A DNA stretch of 64,000 bases from positions 1 to 64,000 of the forward strand of contig CAINDG010000008.1 in assembly GCA_903847315.1 (NCBI GenBank). The letters are read 5' to 3'. Shown one piece after another: positions 60,890 to 64,000 of this stretch. Position 1 is the stretch's first letter. Every line of letters begins with the position of its first letter. Source of the stretch: an uncultured Planctomycetota bacterium. Its GTDB lineage: Bacteria; Planctomycetota; Phycisphaerae; Sedimentisphaerales; UBA12454. A program made the position numbers and the translations under genes. The notes below the pieces were generated by a model, which made no database searches, was not told the origin of the DNA, and saw only the letters and a program-made list of their open reading frames with translations.

Positions 60890-61504
60890 TTAAATCATCC
60901 TTTCATTAAGATTTTGTTTCATAATTTTCATATTTACTTGCGCTAAAGTGCGACCGCTTTTTTTAAGATTACATTCTGCACAAGCAACTACAAGATTGTC
61001 TAATTCGGTTCGTCCTCCAAGTGAATAAGGAATAACATGGTCAATATGAATTCCTTTTTTGTCAAGTTTTTTGCCACAATATTGACAAATACGGTTATCC
61101 CTCAAAATAACTTCATTTCTGATGGTTGATTGAGTTTTTCTTTGCAGTCCTTTTCGCGTATGGTATCGAGCATATTGTTGTAAAATGTTCCGTGCAGATT
61201 CCTTTGTGTCTTTATCAGCAAGAGGATTATTTTCAACATTTTTTAGTTCGGAAAGAACTTCTTCGACATGCATTACTGTATGAGGGGCAAGTTGAAACTT
61301 GCTTTCCCAATTATCATCCAAATTCATATCTACTTCTTGAAGTTCTTTTGCATAAGGTATAAGCTTTTTGGCTTCATTCAAAGCCTTTGTTAATTGGGGA
61401 GACGGTAATTTCCAGAGGTTAGATTTTTCAGGAATACTAACCTTCCACCATTTTAAAATATTATCAATTAATATTCCATTATCTAATTTATATACATATC
61501 CCAT
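60890..61504 (-). CDS. HNH endonuclease
   Basis: The 204-residue protein has a C-terminal HNH nuclease domain with zinc-binding CQYCGKKL, the HIDHVIPYSLGGRTEL active site and CAECNLKK. The first ~110 residues are helical and include LQRKTQSTIRNEV, and contain no other domain I know. The stop is one base before the gnd start, so gnd translation may depend on this gene's transcript. The A+T-rich codon use differs from gnd. It is probably a recent insertion. It could also be a defence-type nuclease rather than a mobile one. Confidence 0.87.
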   Translation of the reverse strand: MGYVYKLDNGILIDNILKWWKVSIPEKSNLWKLPSPQLTKALNEAKKLIPYAKELQEVDMNLDDNWESKFQLAPHTVMHVEEVLSELKNVENNPLADKDTKESARNILQQYARYHTRKGLQRKTQSTIRNEVILRDNRICQYCGKKLDKKGIHIDHVIPYSLGGRTELDNLVVACAECNLKKSGRTLAQVNMKIMKQNLNERMI

Positions 61505-61609
61505 CTCAAACTCTCCATTAGATTACAGTTTCGCGACCCATCTTTGTTACGTGAAACGTTTGACGTATGACGAAACGAGCTGCGCAACTGCAACCGTTTT
61601 ACGTTTTAT

Positions 61610-62869
61610 TTATATAAATCTTTTTTTATATGCCCATAATCCTAAGCCCGGACTGGAGATGAAAAAGATTTTTTCTCCATCGGGCATATCGTTAAAACCA
61701 TTATGTAATTTTTCGGGGTTATACCTTTTCAGCATTTCAGACAAATCTTCATAACTGAAATTGACCGATTCGATTTCTTTCCTTGTTAGTTTTCCCGGAC
61801 AGTAAGTTATTTTAAATCTTCCCTCGCTTGAGCCGTGGATAAGATGAGCGGCGGCGCTTAAATTCGCCTTTAAATCGTCATTTTTCTCGACAAGTTCGAG
61901 GACTTTCTTTGTGCCGATATAACCATATTTTCTGATAAGCGTATCTATTTGTTTGTCTTCGCCGAATTCCTTAAGACCCGGCGCAAGAACAACAAGTTCT
62001 CCGCCGTCAGCCATAGCCATTCTTGTCCGATATATGCTTTTATTGCCGAGCCAGGTGCTTTTATATTCGTGCGGGTCGAGATAAACGACCACCTTTTTCA
62101 ACGGCTCCTCGAGCATTGTAAAATTGACCTTTAAACAAAGCTCGCAGGCCTTGTTGAAACAGTTAATATCGTCGCCTATAAAAATTCCCTTGGTTTTGTT
62201 GTCCGTCGAGACAACAGTAAGTGCATAAACAATCGGCAAACCTTTGACAAAATGTTCCGATGCGTAATTAAAAACTTTTCTGACGGGGTTGTCGGCCCTG
62301 CCCATAATTTTTTCCATATCGCAGACGGCGCCGAGAAAATGGCTTCTGTTGATGCCCTCCGGTCCGCCGGTGCCGACGAAAATATTTTTATTGTAATTGG
62401 CCATACCTGCGACTTCATGCGGCACAACCTGCCCGATTGACAAAATCAGGTCGAAATTCCCCTCGACAAGCAGCTTGTTTACCTGAACAGGCCATTCATA
62501 ATTTACTTTATTATTGCTGATTTTTTTAATGAAATCTGCCGGCACATAACCGAGCGTTACATTGTCGGTTCGCCAGTTATAACTTCTAAAAAGATTCAGA
62601 GGAGTTTGGCCGTACATTTTTTTTATTTCCGCTTCCGTCATCGGAAAATGTGTTCCAACAGCAGGCAGAACGTCGGTAAGTTTATTGCCGTAATACTGCC
62701 AGGCCAGATATGTAAGCTCGCCCGCCCGTGAATAAAAACGCGTAATGTCAGGACAGATTACAAGGACTTTTTTGCGATTACCAAGCTTGCCAAGTGCGGC
62801 ATATAGACCTTCTTTGAGGTCGTCAACGCTTAAACTCGTATCAGGATTTCCTTTACTGTAAAGCAGCAT
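61610..62869 (-). CDS. LarA-family (DUF2088) nickel-pincer racemase/epimerase
   Basis: The 419-residue protein belongs to the lactate racemase LarA family, which uses a nickel-pincer nucleotide cofactor. Residues aligning with the known active site are present: His74 in VGTHFPM, His151 in QVVPHEVAGM, Lys161 (10 residues later, the cofactor tether in LarA) and His177 in INRSHFLG (26 after His151, the Ni ligand in LarA). The substrate is unlikely to be lactate alone. The neighbourhood with a KDG-kinase-like gene and gnd suggests a sugar acid. No larBCE maturation genes are adjacent. Confidence 0.85.
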   Translation of the reverse strand: MLLYSKGNPDTSLSVDDLKEGLYAALGKLGNRKKVLVICPDITRFYSRAGELTYLAWQYYGNKLTDVLPAVGTHFPMTEAEIKKMYGQTPLNLFRSYNWRTDNVTLGYVPADFIKKISNNKVNYEWPVQVNKLLVEGNFDLILSIGQVVPHEVAGMANYNKNIFVGTGGPEGINRSHFLGAVCDMEKIMGRADNPVRKVFNYASEHFVKGLPIVYALTVVSTDNKTKGIFIGDDINCFNKACELCLKVNFTMLEEPLKKVVVYLDPHEYKSTWLGNKSIYRTRMAMADGGELVVLAPGLKEFGEDKQIDTLIRKYGYIGTKKVLELVEKNDDLKANLSAAAHLIHGSSEGRFKITYCPGKLTRKEIESVNFSYEDLSEMLKRYNPEKLHNGFNDMPDGEKIFFISSPGLGLWAYKKRFI

Positions 62870-63054
62870 AGTATGTCACAAGTCCTTTTAATATAATAGG
62901 TTACAGTTTTAGCAATTGGTTCATTTACCGAACCAAAATTTATATCAGAATTGCAGGTTGTTTTCAAGGATTTTATTAGGATTTAGAGTTGGGATAACGT
63001 CAATGGGCTTTTGCTTTACAATAGTTGTCTGTAAGGTTATATTTGTTTTTTTGT

Positions 63055-63126
63055 GCCGATGTAGCTCAACGGTAGAGCGCGGCTTTCGTAAAGCCGAGGT
63101 TTTGGGTTCGAATCCCACCATCGGCT
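63055..63126 (+). tRNA. tRNA-Thr(CGT)
   Basis: The acceptor GCCGATG pairs with CATCGGC. The D arm is GCTC/GAGC, and the anticodon arm CGGCT-TTCGTAA-AGCCG gives anticodon CGT. The T arm is TTGGG-TTCGAAT-CCCAC. CCA is not encoded. Confidence 0.96.
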
Positions 63127-63140
63127 TTTGGCAACGACAG

Positions 63141-63184
63141 TTGTCATTTCGAGCGAAGCCCCTTATGGGCGAAGTCGAGAAATC
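63141..63184. repeat. Dispersed repeat, second copy
   Basis: TTGTCATTTCGAGCGAAGCC and GCGAAGTCGAGAAATC bound the unit. It shares its ends with the reverse complement of 25426-25466 but has a different centre. It lies between tRNA-Thr and the next gene, and ends 7 nt before its ATG. Confidence 0.75.
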
Positions 63185-63191
63185 TTATTCT

Positions 63192-63455
63192 ATGAAAAAT
63201 ATAAATAAAACAAATCTGACCGACACACCTAAAGATATTCTCGAAATTCAATATGATTTGTATCGCAAAATGAGTCCGGCGAAAAAATTCAGGATTGTCT
63301 GTGACGCTTATCGTTTCGGGCAGTCTCTTGCAATGACTGGAATAAAAATGCGATATCCCACTGCCGACAAAAGAGAGGTTTGGCGTATATGGGCAAAACA
63401 GCATCTTGGAGAAGAATTATATAATAAAGTCTATGGGGGCAAATCTAATGAGTGA
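63192..63455 (+). CDS. Small partner protein of a nucleotidyltransferase
   Basis: The 87-residue helical protein shows a conserved pattern I have met next to nucleotidyltransferase genes: YRKMSPAKKFRIVCDAYRFG, AMTGIKMRYPTADKREVWRI and GEELYNKVYG. There is no signal peptide or catalytic motif. It overlaps the next gene by 8 bp (ATGAGTGA), so the two are coupled. An antitoxin or substrate-binding partner is possible. The ribosome site is weak; the preceding dispersed repeat may supply part of it. The frame is open upstream from 62916, but that includes the tRNA, so the ATG at 63192 is chosen. Confidence 0.8.
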   Translation: MKNINKTNLTDTPKDILEIQYDLYRKMSPAKKFRIVCDAYRFGQSLAMTGIKMRYPTADKREVWRIWAKQHLGEELYNKVYGGKSNE

Positions 63456-64000
63456 TGTTCAGCAGAGTGAAGTAATTAAAATATTAACAGACATCCTCGA
63501 TGAATTGAAAATAGGATATGCCATCGGCGGTTCAATCGCGAGTTCGATATATGGGACGCCGCGTTTTACACAGGATGCGGATATTTCGGTACAACCTTTT
63601 TCGTCCGTTGCAGAACGGTTTTATGAAATGCTGAAAGACAGTTTCTATATCAGTAAAGAGGCTATGTATCAGGCAATTAGTTCCCATAGCAGTTTTAATG
63701 TAATTCATTTTGAGACTGCTTTTAAAATAGATATATTTACGGTAAACACCGATTTTGAAAGACTGCTTCTAACACGCAGCAAAAAAAACAAAATTGAGGA
63801 ATCTATCAATAAGGCTTTCTCGCTCGTATCGCCTGAAGATATTATATTATTAAAACTCAAATGGTATAAACAGTCAGATTGTGTTTCAGAACGCCAGTGG
63901 TCGGACGTGCAAGGCGTTCTGGCAGTGCAGAAAGAACGACTCGATTTTGATTATTTAAAGAATTGGGCGAAAAAGCTGGAATTAAACGAACTCCTCCAAA
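63448..64000 (+). CDS. Nucleotidyltransferase-fold protein, open at right edge
   Basis: At least 184 codons are visible. The N-terminal nucleotidyltransferase core has AIGGSIASSIYGTPRFTQDA then DISVQ, with the Gly-Gly-Ser loop and an Asp pair, and a later third acidic position in HFETAFKIDIFTV. The rest, with SPEDIILLKLKWYKQSDCVS and WSDVQGVLAVQKERLDFDYL, is conserved in this type. Members resemble AbiEii- or DUF6036-like nucleotidyltransferases. The overlap with the 87-residue gene suggests a two-component module. The C-terminus is outside the window. Confidence 0.85.
   Translation, partial: MSDVQQSEVIKILTDILDELKIGYAIGGSIASSIYGTPRFTQDADISVQPFSSVAERFYEMLKDSFYISKEAMYQAISSHSSFNVIHFETAFKIDIFTVNTDFERLLLTRSKKNKIEESINKAFSLVSPEDIILLKLKWYKQSDCVSERQWSDVQGVLAVQKERLDFDYLKNWAKKLELNELLQ

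Noticed and set aside
62916-63191. Extended start of the 87-residue gene
   Set aside because: It would cover tRNA-Thr and the dispersed repeat, so it cannot be coding.

Overview
The window looks like chromosomal DNA of a Gram-negative, probably anaerobic bacterium of moderate G+C content. My best guess is Planctomycetota, class Phycisphaerae. This is inference from gene content: lipid A genes lpxD and lpxI with a heptosyltransferase and a Kdo-kinase-like gene, PyrK/PyrD type 1B, many TPR and multi-sensor proteins, and small conserved proteins I associate with Planctomycetes. No rRNA gene or other direct taxonomic marker is present.

Layout. 1-2.1 kb: an HDOD protein running off the left edge, whose last ~80 visible codons abruptly become NrdD-like (probable contig chimera or, less likely, a fusion), and an HTH-response regulator. 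2.3-7 kb: a lipoprotein, then an accessory island with an HNH-AP2 homing-type endonuclease, repeat debris, and an A+T-rich two-gene module (coiled-coil zinc ribbon plus HEPN protein). 7-13 kb: malate dehydrogenase, tRNA-Leu, MscS channel, a TMEM198-like membrane pair, MTA/SAH nucleosidase, tRNA-Val, FHA protein and a HAD phosphatase. 13-19 kb: a second accessory stretch with a STAND-type ATPase/TPR protein, an ATP-grasp enzyme, a small pore-like protein, two copies of a hairpin repeat, a 25-nt identical repeat, an SDF symporter and a small basic protein with an internal duplication.

19.3-23.5 kb: translation operon thrS-infC-rpmI-rplT-pheS. infC apparently starts at AUC, and pheT does not follow. 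23.5-35.3 kb: a 12-gene minus-strand run from pyrK-pyrD through small unknowns, TPR and AsmA-like proteins, mnmA, heptosyltransferase, lpxD, lpxI and kinase to a secreted subtilase. Ahead of pyrK lie a consensus promoter, a 17-codon leader ORF and an intrinsic terminator, which together look like an attenuator. 35.5-44.6 kb: PBP4, then a signalling block with a soluble histidine kinase, four single-domain receivers, two small unknowns and a 1512-residue CheB-CheR-PAS-kinase.

44.9-58.1 kb: ankyrin, TPR, HEAT and beta-propeller envelope proteins, a membrane-anchored PilB/GspE-type ATPase paired with a CvpA-like protein, purH and mprF. 58.2-64 kb: a sugar-acid catabolic set (KDG-kinase-like PfkB protein, gnd, LarA-like racemase) interrupted by an HNH gene placed against gnd, tRNA-Thr, a dispersed repeat, and a small-protein/nucleotidyltransferase pair running off the right edge.

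The strongest candidates for undescribed biology are the zinc-ribbon/HEPN module, the small-protein/nucleotidyltransferase pair, the pyrK leader, the membrane-anchored secretion-type ATPase with CvpA, and the CheB-CheR kinase with three tandem receivers.
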